A stretch of 64,000 bases of DNA from Gerris lacustris (taxonomy: Eukaryota; Arthropoda; Insecta; Hemiptera; Gerridae): the NCBI GenBank assembly GCA_951217055.1, contig OX578280.1, positions 9,798,271 through 9,862,270 on the forward strand, read 5' to 3'. Every line of letters begins with the position of its first letter. Position 1 is the first letter of the stretch. Of the stretch, positions 20,794-33,214 are shown piece by piece. The notes beneath the pieces were generated by a model that saw only the letters and a list, made by a program, of their open reading frames with translations, did no database searches and was not told the DNA's origin. Position numbers and translations under genes: made by a program.

Positions 20794-22430
20794 GGACACG
20801 TTCGGTCGACCGGTACCTTCAAGTGGACTCGTTGGAAAACAAGGTGGGTCCACCGCTTCCTTCAATCGGACACGTTCGGTCGACCGGTTCCTTCAAGCGG
20901 ACTCGTTGGAAAACAAGGTCGGTCCACCGCTTCCTTCAATCGGACACGTTCGGTCGACCGGTTCCTTCAAGCGGACTCGTTGGAAAACAAGGTCGGTCCA
21001 CCGCTTCCTTCAATCGGACACGTTCGGTCGACCGGTTCCTTCAAGCGGACTCGTTGGAAAACAAGGTCGGTCCACCGCTTCCTTCAATCGGACACGTTCG
21101 GTCGACCGGTTCCTTCAAGCGGACTCGTTGGAAAACAAGGTCGGTTCACCGCTTCCATCAAGCGGACTCGTTGGAAAACAAGGTCGGTCCACCGCTTCCT
21201 TCAATCGGACAAGTTCGGTCGACTGCTTCCTTCAAGCGGACTCGTTGGAAAACAAGGTCGGTTCACCGCTTCCATCAAGCGGACTCGTTGGAAAACAAGG
21301 TCGGTCCACCGCTTCCTTCAATCGGACAAGTTCGGTCGACTGCTTCCTTCAAGCGGACTCGTTGGAAAACAAGGTCGGTTCACCGCTTCCATCAAGCGGA
21401 CTCGTTGGAAAACAAGGTCGGTCCACCGCTTCCTTCAATCGGACACGTTCGGTCGACTGCTTCCTTCAAGCGGACTCGTTGGAAAACAAGGTCGGTTCAC
21501 CGCTTCCATCAAGCGGACTCGTTGGAAAACAAGGTCGGTCCACCGCTTCCTTCAATCGGACAAGTTCGGTCGACCGGTTCCTTCAAGCGGACTCGTTAGA
21601 AAACAAGGTCGGTCCACTGCTTCTTTCAAGCGGACTCGTTGGAAAACAAGGTCGGTCCACTGCTTCCTTCAAGCGGACTCGTTGGAAAACAAGGTCGGTC
21701 CACCGCTTCCTTCAATCGGACTCGTTGGGAAACAAGGTCGGTCCACCGCTTCCTTCAATCGGACAAGTTCGGTCGACCGGTTCCTTCAAGCGGACTCGTT
21801 GGAAAACAAGGTCGGTCCACTGCTTCCTTCAATCGGACACGTTCGGTCGACCGGTTCCTTCTAGCGGACTCGTTGGAAAACAAGGTCGGTCCACCGCTTC
21901 CTTCAAGCGGACTCGTTGGAAAACAAGGTCGGTCCACCGCTTCCTTCAATCGGACTCGTTGGAAAACAAGGTCGGTCCACCGCTTCCTTTAATTGGACTC
22001 GTTTGGAAATAAGATCGGTGTTCTTTCAATCAGACTCGTTCAGAAACCAGGCTGGTTCACCGCATCCTTCAATCGAACTCGTACGAGAACAAGTTTGGTC
22101 GACCGTTCCTTCAATAGGACTCGTTAGGAAATAAGACCGGTCTTCTTTCGATCGGACTCGTTCAGAAATAAGATCGGTCTTTTTTCAATCGGACCGTAGG
22201 GAAACCAGGCCGGCTCACCGCTTCCTTTAATCAGACTCGTTCGGAAATAAGATAGGGCTTCTTTCAATCGGACTCGTTCGGAAATAAGATCGGTCTTCTT
22301 ACAATCGGACTCGTTGGAAATAAGATCGGTCCGCCCCTTACTTCAATCGGACTCGTTCGGAAACAAGTTCAGTCCCTCGCTTCCTTCAATTGGACACGTT
22401 CGGAAACAAGAGCAGTTTAAGCCGCCATGA
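20794..22430. repeat. Minisatellite array with compound 43 + 31-bp units (block B)
   Basis: Homologous to 2300-3245 but longer and more regular. A 43-bp unit (CGGACTCGTTGGAAAACAAG...) alternates with a 31-bp unit (GGACACGTTCGGTCGACCGG...), giving a roughly 74-bp higher-order repeat for the first part. Simple 43-bp and degenerate units follow towards 22,430. All three forward frames stay open (275-368 codons), because no unit contains a stop; I do not regard any as a protein. Confidence 0.92.
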
Positions 22431-23392
22431 CACTGACTAAAACAAACACCCGCTCGACCTGCTAATGTTTTGTGATTACAATTATTAATGCACCCTTTTT
22501 AAGACAATCTAACATTAAGAGTAGTTCTATATCCTAAAGTCGATAGCTAACCTACAAGATATTGGCCTAAGCCCAACGTCAAACTAATAATACAAATTTT
22601 TAAATTGATCTTCAAACAACACTATCTTACTAAATCAAGTTAATCAAACATTTTAATTTTAAAAAATGAAGTTTAATTGCAATTAAAATTAACGCAGAAA
22701 TGATTATATTTTAAAAGAATGATCGAGTTGAAATAATATTTAAAAAAAAAGTTTGGCACATTATGTGACGTCATTGCTGGCAATGAAGCTATAAGAGATC
22801 TGCTCTTCAGTCCAACACGTTTTGTTTACTGTTCTACTTTCTTCCGTCTATTCCATCTCACATTTTCTTTATATTTTGTTTTCATTAATACATGTCTGTG
22901 TTGTTACAAACTCAAGTACACCATGTTTTTACAAATTAAACACAGCACTTAATATCTTTCTATTATATTGCGCACAAACACAAACCTAACAGCATATTAT
23001 AATGACAATTACACATATATTTTTACTTCTTATATAAAATATAATTTTGTTAATAAAATAAATCTTTAAAGTGCCATATTGTTTTAAACGTACACTGTAC
23101 ACACATGATGAAATTAAATTTTATTTATTTATGTTAAGTACTTGAGACTTGAGACTTACTATTAATAAAAATAGTTTTGTTTTCAAATTACTAATTTTTC
23201 AAATACTTATTACTTATTCAAAGGATATATGAGTTTGAAAAAAGAGGTTCATATAAAACATATTGTTTGAAGCTTCCCAATGTTTTGTTGGAGCATTGGC
23301 GAAGCATGGCAAATAAGTCTATGCTAGAGGAGAACTTAAGTCTTCTTATCCCTTCCGATTTTTAGGGTTTTGTTGGTAAAACCAAAAAAAGA
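22431..23392. other. AT-rich non-coding stretch (block B)
   Basis: Collinear with 3246-4175. No gene or structured RNA seen. Confidence 0.6.
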
Positions 23393-23628
23393 ATGCACTT
23401 CTTTAGATTGTTACTCCCCTTATAAAAATAACAGAGAGGAGTAACAATCTAAAGAAGGTGTACGGAATGTTCTTCTTTTGACTGTTACTCACCTTATTAA
23501 AAGAGAAGTGTGATATTCCATTGACGAAAAGTACATTGGACTGAACATCCCTTTTTCTTTTTAGTTATTTAGTCAAAGTAATTTATATTCTATAACATCA
23601 TAGGGGAGTAACAATCCAAAGAAGTACC
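23393..23628. mobile_element. MITE with CTTCTTTAGATTGTTACTCC ends, block B only
   Basis: The terminal inverted repeat starts TGCACTTCTTTAGATTG and ends CAATCCAAAGAAGTACC. An internal second inverted pair (23,420-23,500) suggests nested or partial copies. Block A reads straight across (ACCAAAAAAGAAACCC near 4170-4190). The same family occurs at 55,826-56,455 and as a terminus near 46,245. Confidence 0.8.
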
Positions 23629-24345
23629 AAAAAGAAACCCTTATTGATTCGTTCCTGTGTCTGTCTGTCTGTCTGTAACTCTGTACGGTTCTACCAACTT
23701 TTTACTTTTCCCTACCTAAAGGAAAAGAATTGTTTTTACTCAAAAAATCCGAAACCGAGATTTCAACGGAATTATCAGTTTTGGATGTTTTCAAGACGAT
23801 TTGAGCGGTTTTTAGCTGAATGTCTGTCTGTGTGTGTGTCTGTCTGTCTGTCTCACGCATAACTCCCACAGTTTTCAAGCTACAGAGTTGAAACTTGGTA
23901 CAAAAATCAGTCCTTACATGTAGTTGTGCTACCATGAAAATCATACATTTCTGAGGTCATTAACCCATTTTGCTGAGTCAGCAAAAATTTAAACAATTCG
24001 TAAAAGAATCGTAAAAATGTTCCGATTAGGCTCAAATTCACACCAATTATACATTTCTCTATGATAAATAAGTCCATCGTATTTTAACTTAATATTTGCC
24101 ACAATTTGGAAATTATTTGGTGAGGAAATGTTTCGAGACTCCCCGCGTCCCCATCTCTTTGATCCTTGATAAAATAAAGAGTGCAGACGGTTCAAATTAA
24201 TCCGGGGCTATCTGCTGGTAACTTTCGATAAACTATAAATGTGTCATACAAATCAGATAAATACTTTTGAATAAACGATTACATAGCTTCCGTTACCTTC
24301 TTAAGCTCGTAAGGAAAATTTAACACCAAACTGTAACCAAAGACA

Positions 24346-25039
24346 ATAAACAGGTCAAGTGTGTGCTAGTCAGCACACAGCGAGGGTCCGTAGGCCACAC
24401 TATATAGTGTTTAACTGTAAAGTGTATAAACAGTGTTTTTTTTAAATGCTAAAAAGCTTACTTTGAACCATTCTAAGGGTCTGAATTTCTAAAAACACGC
24501 ACTCTGATAAAGTATTTTTTTGCCACTGAACCGGACTACAACCATATAAATACATCGAAAAGACCATAATTTTAAAAAACCGTATTTTGTCAATAAAAAA
24601 TAAAATAATATTTTTTTCGAAATTTCCAAAAAGTGGTATCTTTACTTTTGGTCGAAGAATGTTCAGGAATTTTTTCAGATTTTTGGGGGGACACGTTTCA
24701 AACCCGCTTCAAACTCGCCTACGCTCGCCCTATCAAAGTTATAACCAAAGAATTATATATTTTTGTAATCAGCTCGACGTACCCTTTCATATGATACCCC
24801 TCACGGTGTCGAAAAAAAATAAAAAAATGTTAACCCTTAAGTTTTTTTACCCTAATTTTTTTGAAAAATATTTTTATTAAGTCGCTATATTTTTAAAATA
24901 TGTGGGCAGGTACAAGACACATACATGCCAAATTTCAAAGTGATCGGACGAAAGGAGTAGCCGTGAGAGCACGCGAGAGGACGGACGGACAGACACACGC
25001 AGGAAAATATAAGGGTCCTTGGTTTTGCCTACGGACCCT
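24346..25039. mobile_element. Non-autonomous element with AGGGTCCGTAGGC inverted ends, block B only
   Basis: AGGGTCCGTAGGC at about 24,383 and GCCTACGGACCCT at about 25,026 are exact inverted copies. The right part carries GGACGGACGGACAGAC. Block A joins AAAGACAA directly to AAATGAG near 5,115. About 35 bp lie between the empty-site junction and the left inverted repeat, so the exact boundary is uncertain. No transposase. Confidence 0.75.
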
Positions 25040-25089
25040 AAAAATGAGATTCTGCCCATCTAAATGAATGCAAAACTCCGAAGTAGCTG

Positions 25090-25887
25090 ATAAACCGCTT
25101 CAGCCAATGTTGGTGCGCTCTATTCCGCAGACAGTTAACGCGCTTCTTTGAAAATAGAACGTCTGTCAGACAGAGAACATTTTTGGTCTCGTGTCTGTCT
25201 GTCAGTCTATTTGTCTGCCGTTCAATATTTTCGCGCACCAATATGTATTAAAAACGGTGTTAGACTTTAATGAAATTTGGATGGTAGGTCATAATTAGTC
25301 CATTGTTGGTACCATATAAGTTTCAACCCTCATTCTGCGCCTCTTTCTATTTTTCATATGTTCACAAACATACATTTATTTACATCTATATCTCAAAAAG
25401 TACTCATCTGACTTTAAGAAAAAATTTGGATGGTATGTAGAACGTAGGCCGCAGATAATCTCAGATTAATTTCAACCGTCTGCGCTCTTTAAATTTACTA
25501 AATTGACTCTTTAATTCATGTAATAAATAAAAAAATGACAGATTTATATAAAACGAGGGAACAAATAAATAGTCTGCTGCCAATTAGTGTGGCACATAGC
25601 TTCCTCGCGTCCTTTTTTGTATACTTTAATGGTTATCTGCTTTTACAACTTATTATTGTCAAATTTATTTAATTCCCCCCCCCCCCGTTTTTTAAATTTT
25701 TAAAACTTGTTTCGATTTTTTACATGCAATAAAGTATCAATTTAGCAAGCTTTAGCAAGATTAAAGCCGAAATTAATAAAATCAATCTGGACCTATATGG
25801 GGGCTACTTTTGACAAACCATCCAAATTTTGTTAAAATTAGGTAAGTACTATTTAAGATATAGGTGTAAATAAATGTATGTGTGTGC

Positions 25888-25920
<33 letters not shown>

Positions 25921-26190
25921 AAATAGACGTAAGTACGTTGAAACTTGTATGGGACCGACAATGGGCTAGTTATGATCTTCCATCCAAATTGCACCAAAAT
26001 CGGACAAGTAGTTTTTAAGATATGTTGGTTTGAAAAAATTGAGCGGCAGACCAACAGACAGACACAAAACCAAAAATGTTCGCTTATGTCTGAAACGGAT
26101 TTCTGTCTTGGAATTTTTGAAATCGGATAAATATTTTCATTCTTTGGAACGATCACACAGCTTACGTTACCTTCGGTAATCTCGGAAGCA
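25090..26190. repeat. R1 cluster (block B)
   Basis: Counterpart of 5159-7465 with the middle copies missing: a minus-oriented piece up to about 25,560, a plus-oriented head (25,562-25,700), then a plus-oriented tail (25,740-26,190). A poly-A run of 30 or more (25,889-25,918) lies inside the tail. Confidence 0.75.
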
Positions 26191-26531
26191 ATACGATTCT
26201 TTTTTTCTTAACATGTTGTATTAAATCATATCAAACAGTTTACAAATTTGCGTTGTTTTGAATTTAGCGTTGTTTCGACCTGCAGAAATTAATTAATTAA
26301 GATGATTTCGAGAAGTAACAGATGGTCAAAATTATTAACTGAAAAATAGTTTCCGAGAATTTTAAATATGTTTAGAAACTTCCTCATTGCGTCGGATGTA
26401 GAAAGAATTCATCCAGGCTAGCTTCTAGGTATTGTAAGAGGTTCATTTAGTTTTGTTTATATTATTTTATTTCATTCTTTACATTTTTTTTTTTAACTTT
26501 TTAATCTTCTCAAGCAACTTAATAGCTTCTA

Positions 26532-27756
26532 TAGAGATGATCAGTAATGACGACACAAGATGGCGTAAGCTTTCGATAATTTATTCGATTCGGTTTGTTG
26601 TGTTCCTTTTCCTTATCACCTGTTATCAATCCTATGTAATTTAAATGAGGGAATTTTTATAACTTTTTTAATAATTAATTATTAAATGATTACTGATTGC
26701 TAAGACTTTTCACCCTTTGAATGATATTATACTGTCTATTTTAACAATGTAAGATAAGAAAACATCAAAAATGGCCGTTCTGGTGGTTTAAAATAAGTAT
26801 TATTGTGAGTGTGTTCTATTAAATTGATACCCTACGCGTCCGTTCTTATTTATTGTTCATTTTTGAAATGGTTTTTCTATTTTAGTTTGTATATTGTGTC
26901 TTCCACCTCCTCGAGCGTTATGAAAATTTCATCTATACTTGATTTTTTTTCGGAGGAGAAAAATATTCTTCGAAAAAGTATGTCAGAGTACTAAGTAATG
27001 TTAAGTTAATGTATTCAATTTGTTTTGTTAATCAAAATTTTAAACAAGTATATATGCGACGTACTCATATCTTATATTATTATACTCGTTACTATACATA
27101 ACAAAAAAAAATTCATAAATAATAATAATAATAACAGTTTGGTCTTTGTCTCGTCATCAACGTCTTTTTCCTAGGCTGGTCAGTGATTTATTTTATAGTA
27201 TATATTATGTTCCAACATTGGTGAAATATAATGTACATTGTAAGTAACCAGGAACAAAATATTATTAGCAAATAATCTTTTATTACCTGGCAGATTAAGT
27301 ATCACTATCTTTCTACAAGTCTTGTATCCTGAGTATACTTCATTGAGTTTCAAAACTTGAGGAAAATTTATTTTCGGACACACAATATGAACACGAACAC
27401 ACTCTGTGAATTTTTATGGTAACAGGAAATAAGAAAAATCAAGTATAAAGATTAATAACCCAAATAGCTTTTCCGTTGATACGACCCTTCACACAAGTAC
27501 TCAATTTAAACTACTAAAACGAAAGTTTTTAATGTTTTCTTTATTGCACTCGTTAAAATAGACTTACTATATTAACGTTCAAAGAGTGAAAACTCTTATA
27601 AATCAATAATAATTTAATAATTAATTATTTAAAAAGTTGAGAAAATTCTCCCATTCATTTTACATGGGTTTGATAAGAGGTGATAAGAAAAAGGAACATA
27701 ACAAACACTGAGTTAAATTTTCGAAAGCTCTTGTGACGTCACACTAATCATCTCTA
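26532..27756. mobile_element. Unclassified element with ~185-bp terminal inverted repeats (block B)
   Basis: Counterpart of 7808-9607 without the nested MITE. It therefore shows the element's uninterrupted form, about 1,225 bp. A 61-codon plus-strand frame (26,809-26,994) and a 67-codon minus-strand frame (27,180-27,383) are open, but neither matches a family I know. Confidence 0.75.
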
Positions 27757-27907
27757 TTTTATATTTAAAATGAATGTGTGAATTCTAAAAATTCAATTTA
27801 TTAAAAATTAGAGACTGATAGAAATAATATTATAGCACTGATAAAATATATAAGTTCTAAAGGTTTTGATTGAGTGCTTAGTTAGTTAGATCCTGAGTTC
27901 ATTGTCA

Positions 27908-29457
27908 CAGGGCCGCTGAGAGGATTTCCGGGCCCCTGGGCAAGTTAGCACCTGGGCCCCTTTGAACAAATAAGGGGGGGGGGCCGGTGGCCCTCCCCCG
28001 GAAAAATTTTTAAAATTTAATTACCAAAATATGAGTTTTAAAGATTTCTGAGGGCAACTTTGTCCTTAGAGGAAAAGATGTTTGGTGGGGACGAATTTTG
28101 ATGTTAAACTAAGATGGGCTAAAAAAAACAACAAATAATTGAGTAGTTTTGTAGCAGGTATCATTAAAAAACCTTCTTTTACACTTTGTAAAATAGATTA
28201 TATAAAATAAAACATAATATAAATTGTCTGCTAAAATAGTGAGATTAAGAAAAAACAAATCAAAATGATTAAGTTACGCATCTTCTTTTTATACAAAAGT
28301 TGCATTACTAGGAAAAAATATTAATACCAGTATGCCAATATGATTTGTCTGTCAGTTTCTCTCCTATAAATTAACAGCGACTATATTGAATAAGATAAAA
28401 ATCTAAGTACATAACTAAATGAAACACTAAAGTTCAAACTTCCATACTTATGACTCATTTGGAATAATTTTATGTTCTTCACAATTAGTGATGAACTTAG
28501 CATCTGGGCCCCTTTGAACGAATAACGGCGGGGGGTCCGGGTCTTCCCCCGGAAAATTTTTTAAAATTTTAGAGCAAAAAGATGAGTTTTAAGAAGTTCT
28601 GAGGGCAAGTTTGTCCTAAAAAAAAGATGTTTGGTGGGGACGAATTTCAAATACATATGTAATGCTGGTTAAGTTTGTATTTGTGTCTGTTTAATTTCCA
28701 ATGCGTGAATCAACTTTGCCTCCCAAACTTAGCTAGGTCATTAGGGGCCGTCGCAAAAAAAAATAATCTTAAGAAAAAAAAAACATTGGCTGGTGTCCCC
28801 TTACAATAGTATAGAAGTATAATTCCAAGTTAGATTTTATTATGCTCTCAAGGGGCCTCTACTGACATTGGTACAAAGATAGTAGTTTCATGTTTTTTTT
28901 TTTTTTTTAGATTTGGGGGCCCCTTGGCTCCGGGCCCCACCCGCAATTCGGGCCTATTACAGTTATGCCACTAATAACAATATCCATTTTGCCTTTTTAG
29001 TTGTTAAAAATCCAGAGCCGCCCCTGGAAGCACGGAGCTCAAGGGGGCCCGAGCCTGTCCCTCCCAAACTTAGCTAGGGCATAGGGGCCCCACGCCAAAA
29101 AAAAATTGATGAGAAAATAAAAGAAAAAACATTTGCATTCAGAACTGAATGGGGTCCCCTTTACAATAGTATAGAAGTATAATTTTAAGTTAAATTTTAT
29201 TATGCTCTAAGGGACCCCTACCGACATTGGTACAAATATATAGTAATTTCATGTTTTATTTGGATTTGGGGGCCCCTTGGTACCGGGGTCCGCCCGCGAT
29301 TCGGGCCCATAGTTATGCTACTAATTACAATATCCATCTTGCCTTTTTTGATTGTAAAAAACCAGAGTCGTCCACCGGAGGCCCGGGCCCCCTAGAGACC
29401 CGGGCCCCTGGGCATTTGCCCCCCTTGCACCCCCCCCCCCCCCTGTCGGCGGCCCTG
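27908..29457. mobile_element. Composite hAT-type element, 1.55 kb, block B only
   Basis: Starts CAGGGCCGC and ends GCGGCCCTG, with the 8-bp direct repeat CATTGTCA on both sides (27,900-27,907 and 29,458-29,465). Block A has the empty site (TATTGTCA near 9,757). The interior contains at least two partly repeated segments (CCTTTGAACAAATAA...GGAAAAATTTTTAAAATT at 27,960 and again at 28,510; GGTACAAAGATAGTAGTTTC twice), so it is itself a nested or duplicated product. No transposase was recognised. Confidence 0.88.
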
Positions 29458-29465
29458 CATTGTCA

Positions 29466-30274
29466 CATTACTTCTACATATGATTTTAATTTGTATTCAT
29501 TATAAGTAATGTGCTATGTTTGGTTATTGTTCGATTAGACCATGCAAGCTATTTTTACCTTTTTTGTAAAAAGAGAAAGTATTCTTAATTATTGTTCTTC
29601 AGTTAATACCTTCAAATTTCTCCTCTTCTTTTTGGGGTACAAGGGATGATAATTAAAAAACTTAGCTATTTTTTAAATCATTTTTATATTTAATGCAAAT
29701 TTTCACCCGTACCTATAGCCACCATAATTCACCACCATTAATACTCAGATGAAGGCCTGATGATGCCTAGTTATGGATGAAATTTGCATCAAATATAAAA
29801 AAAAGTCCAGTCATACACCATGACCTAATGAGCGAATTTTCAAAGAAATCTATCTATCATTAGCTTATGAAATATAGAAAAATTTTAGTTTAGAATTTGG
29901 ATGGATGAAAAAAAAAAAAGAAAAAGTGGTAGACAGGGGTACGGGGTACAAAAGTCAAATTAGTATAATATTATCAAATTATATACCCTTCAAGATGCAT
30001 GTCGTTGGAAAGCTCTTTAAGAGTACATTGTTGTTATGTACCTACACTTTTGTCATATTTTCATATAAGAGGGGGGTAAAATGGAAAAACACTATTTGTG
30101 ACCCTAAATTGTCAAAATTTGACCTCTAAATGGAATCCAAAAATACTGGCCAACAGACTCATCCTTTCTTTTGATATTATTGACATTTTAAAATTTGTTT
30201 GGATTTTCCTAGGGTGACATATCTTCTGGAGTGACACATACATATATACACATACATGCTACTGTCGACAACCC
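29466..30274. other. AT-rich non-coding stretch (block B)
   Basis: Collinear with 9,765-10,557. Nothing recognisable. Confidence 0.5.
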
Positions 30275-30600
30275 ATTCAAATTTCATAAAAATCAGATGA
30301 GTACTTTTGAAGTTATAGGTGTAAATAAATGTATGTTTGTATAAGCATGTTGAAAAGAAAACAAATGGGCACAGAAGATTGAAACTTATAAGGAACCAAC
30401 AATGGGCAAATTCTGACTTTGTTTTTAAGATATGTCGGTTCTCAAAAATTGAGCTACAGTCCGATAGATAAACACGGATCCAAAAATGTTCCCTGATGTC
30501 TGAAACGGATTTTTGTCTTGGAACTATTGGAGACATAAAATATTTTCGTCCTTCATAACGATCACATAGCTTCCTTTACCTTCGGTAAGCTCGGAAGCAA
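30275..30600 (+). repeat. R1 interspersed repeat, truncated (block B)
   Basis: Counterpart of 10,558-10,900. Confidence 0.75.
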
Positions 30601-33214
30601 AATGTATGTAACTTAATTAATTATTATTATCACAGCTGATATGCTCTGTCGCTGAAAAGCTGTCTTATATCTGTCAATGCCAAGCCAAGCCACTACTATA
30701 CACTAAAGGATCGCATTATTGCTTATTACAATTAAATAATTGTAGTTGCAGTAGTGAATAAATGTTAAAAAAAGCTTACTTTTTAGTTTATTATTATTTA
30801 TTTTTATTTACTAGGTACTCATTGTTATTTATTATATTTGGAGATAAAATTGGGTGAAAGTTGACCAAAAAGTTGGAAAAATCATAATAACAAACCTCTC
30901 TCAAATTTTGGAAGTTTTATAAGCGGAAAAAAATACGAGTCAAGATTTTCTCACTTTTTGATCAATTTTGACCCCCACTTCATCTCTTAACGCTAAAGTA
31001 TTGATTTTATGTCTAAAGACCATACGACGGTTTTTTTTGCAGAATTTTTTCAGAAGGGAGAAATTCATTGAGTATTCATCTTTCAAATGTAACCTCCCGC
31101 AATAAACTAAAAGTGGAAATAATATTACAAATATTGTGTAATTTTTGCGGCGCCCCTGTTAGGATGTCGCGGCTCCCCAGGGCCCCGTGACGCACACTTT
31201 GGTGCTTTACAGGAACTTTTGGGATAATAAGCTTTTGCATATTCTGATACTAGTGAGAAAATATGTATAAATAATAATATAAAAGATGAAATTATAAAAT
31301 CACTTTTGGCCAATTTTGGAGCTCCTCAAATACGGCGCCCAGGGTAGGCTGCCCTCTTTTTTTTTACTTTTTTCCTTTTACTGTAATTAAATAACAATTA
31401 CAAAAATCACAGGGAAGTACTTGCGTCCAAGTACTTTTTAGGGTTTTGTAGATGAGTAAGCATACCTGTTATTTAATTATGATTTTTTTTGTCTTCGATC
31501 TTAAGGGTCCCGGGTTCGATCCCCCGGGGGGTCACAATGTTTTTTATCAGTAATAAAGACAAGATAAATTACATTTTTCAGGAAATTTGCATCGCCCCAC
31601 CATAAGGTATAACCATGAATTATTTCAAAATTTTAGGACCAGCCGTTATATAGTGGTTGGGGGGGGGGGGATGTTTTTTGGGTATATTTTGATTTATTTA
31701 ACCAATAAGAAATGCAAAATTTAAAAAAGCATATATATATTTGTGTCCTACTCTTCAACAGCTTTCATTTGATACCCAACTCAAAATTTTAAAAAAATAA
31801 AATTTTGGGCGCACTTCACTTTTTCGCGCCCAAAATTGGCAATTTTTGAAAATTTAGGATGAAATCCCGGAATTTTCATCGCGCCACAATAAGGTATTAG
31901 CATGAATTATTTCGAAATTTTAGCACCAGCCGATCTATATTGGTTGGGGGGGGGGGGATTTTTTTGGGTAAATTTTGATTTTTTTAACCAATAAGAAATG
32001 CAAAATTTAAAAAAGCATATATATATTTGTGTCCTACTCTTCAGCAGCTTTCATTTGATACCCCACTCAAAAATTTAAAAAATAAAATTTTTTGAGTTTA
32101 TCACATTTTTTCGAATTGCGCATGCGCATATCAAATTTTGAACTTCTATATAATTTTCCTGTGGTTGGGTCAAAAAGTTGCACCAGTGTTTCAAATTTTA
32201 GCACTTTCGCTTAAACGGTTCGGGCCGCATGAACCAAAGAGCGACGGACAGACGAACACATCACCCTCGGCATAAGGGTTTTGAGAAGTATCTACAAAAC
32301 CCTAAAAATTACATCGTCAGTTTGGCGCCCCCCTTCAGGTTGGCGCCCCTGGTGGGGGCCTTCCTCACCACCCCCTAGCTACGGTCCTGTTTATTACATA
32401 TGAGTTAAATATTTATTCATTCTGAGTACTAATTACTCTGATAAATTGTTAAACCATAAAAAAAAGAAATCTTCTAAGTCTTTGATAACTTTTTGTTTTG
32501 ATTGTCTCATTTATAATGAGAGTTTCAAAGAAAATCAAATTTGTTAAGTTAAGGAGTTAGTTCTCATAGTTTTTTTGGGTTTTTTTAAAAAATAGAAAAA
32601 CTACAAATAACTCTTTTGGAATTAAATGGTTAATCTGAGTTTTTTCTTTGATCCTCCAGTGTCTATTTATTGAAGCTGAATGGAGTTAGGATTCATTTCT
32701 TTCTTTTCCCTTTCAACTCTTGTTCTTTTTAACATGTAAACAGATTTATTTGGTTAATTGAGTTTTTTCCTCTTTTATTATGTTAGTTTGTTTATTTGTT
32801 AAGTATTTTCTCTATTGTTTGTTGTCTTGTTTCTTCTTCTAAGCTTATAGTTTATTTAAATTTCAATTAGATGTGAAAAAGAATCAATTTCATTGATGTT
32901 TTCTCTTAAGATTTAAATCTATACGGTAAGTTTTGGTGTTTAGGAAATAAAAATTAAAAAATCGATTAGTTTATTTCCAAAATACTACCAAAAGTTTATT
33001 TAACAAAAACATCGGTCATTAATTTTCTTACGTTCTTTTGTAACATTATATCTGTGTAAAGAATGAAGAAAAATTTGTAAGTGACTTATGCGATTTCCAC
33101 GGTAATTTAAAATTACAATTATGGGGGGGGGGGGGGGGGGGGGTATTACCTTTGTACTAATTCAGGCAGAGGGTCGTCCGGATTAGGAGGATTTCGGGAT
33201 TAGCTTTTTGGTTT
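30601..33214. other. Non-coding stretch containing the TTTAGGGTTTTGTAGAT element (block B)
   Basis: Collinear with 10,901-13,998 minus the foldback of block A. The inverted-repeat element lies at 31,435-32,308; it has an extra copy of the AATAAGAAATGC...AGCATATATAT segment (about 31,915-32,045) compared with block A. A poly-G run at 33,123-33,142 is longer than in A. Confidence 0.65.

Noticed and set aside
20788..22012. Overlapping open frames of 275, 358 and 368 codons as repetitive proteins
   Set aside because: All three frames of the minisatellite are open simultaneously because no unit contains a stop. Units are of mixed 42, 43 and 31 bp, so no single frame keeps a consistent peptide repeat. 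The block A frames differ entirely.
25782..26156. 124-codon minus-strand frame
   Set aside because: Translation of the R1 repeat including its poly-A run; similar SVCLSVCLS-type frames occur in every R1 copy.
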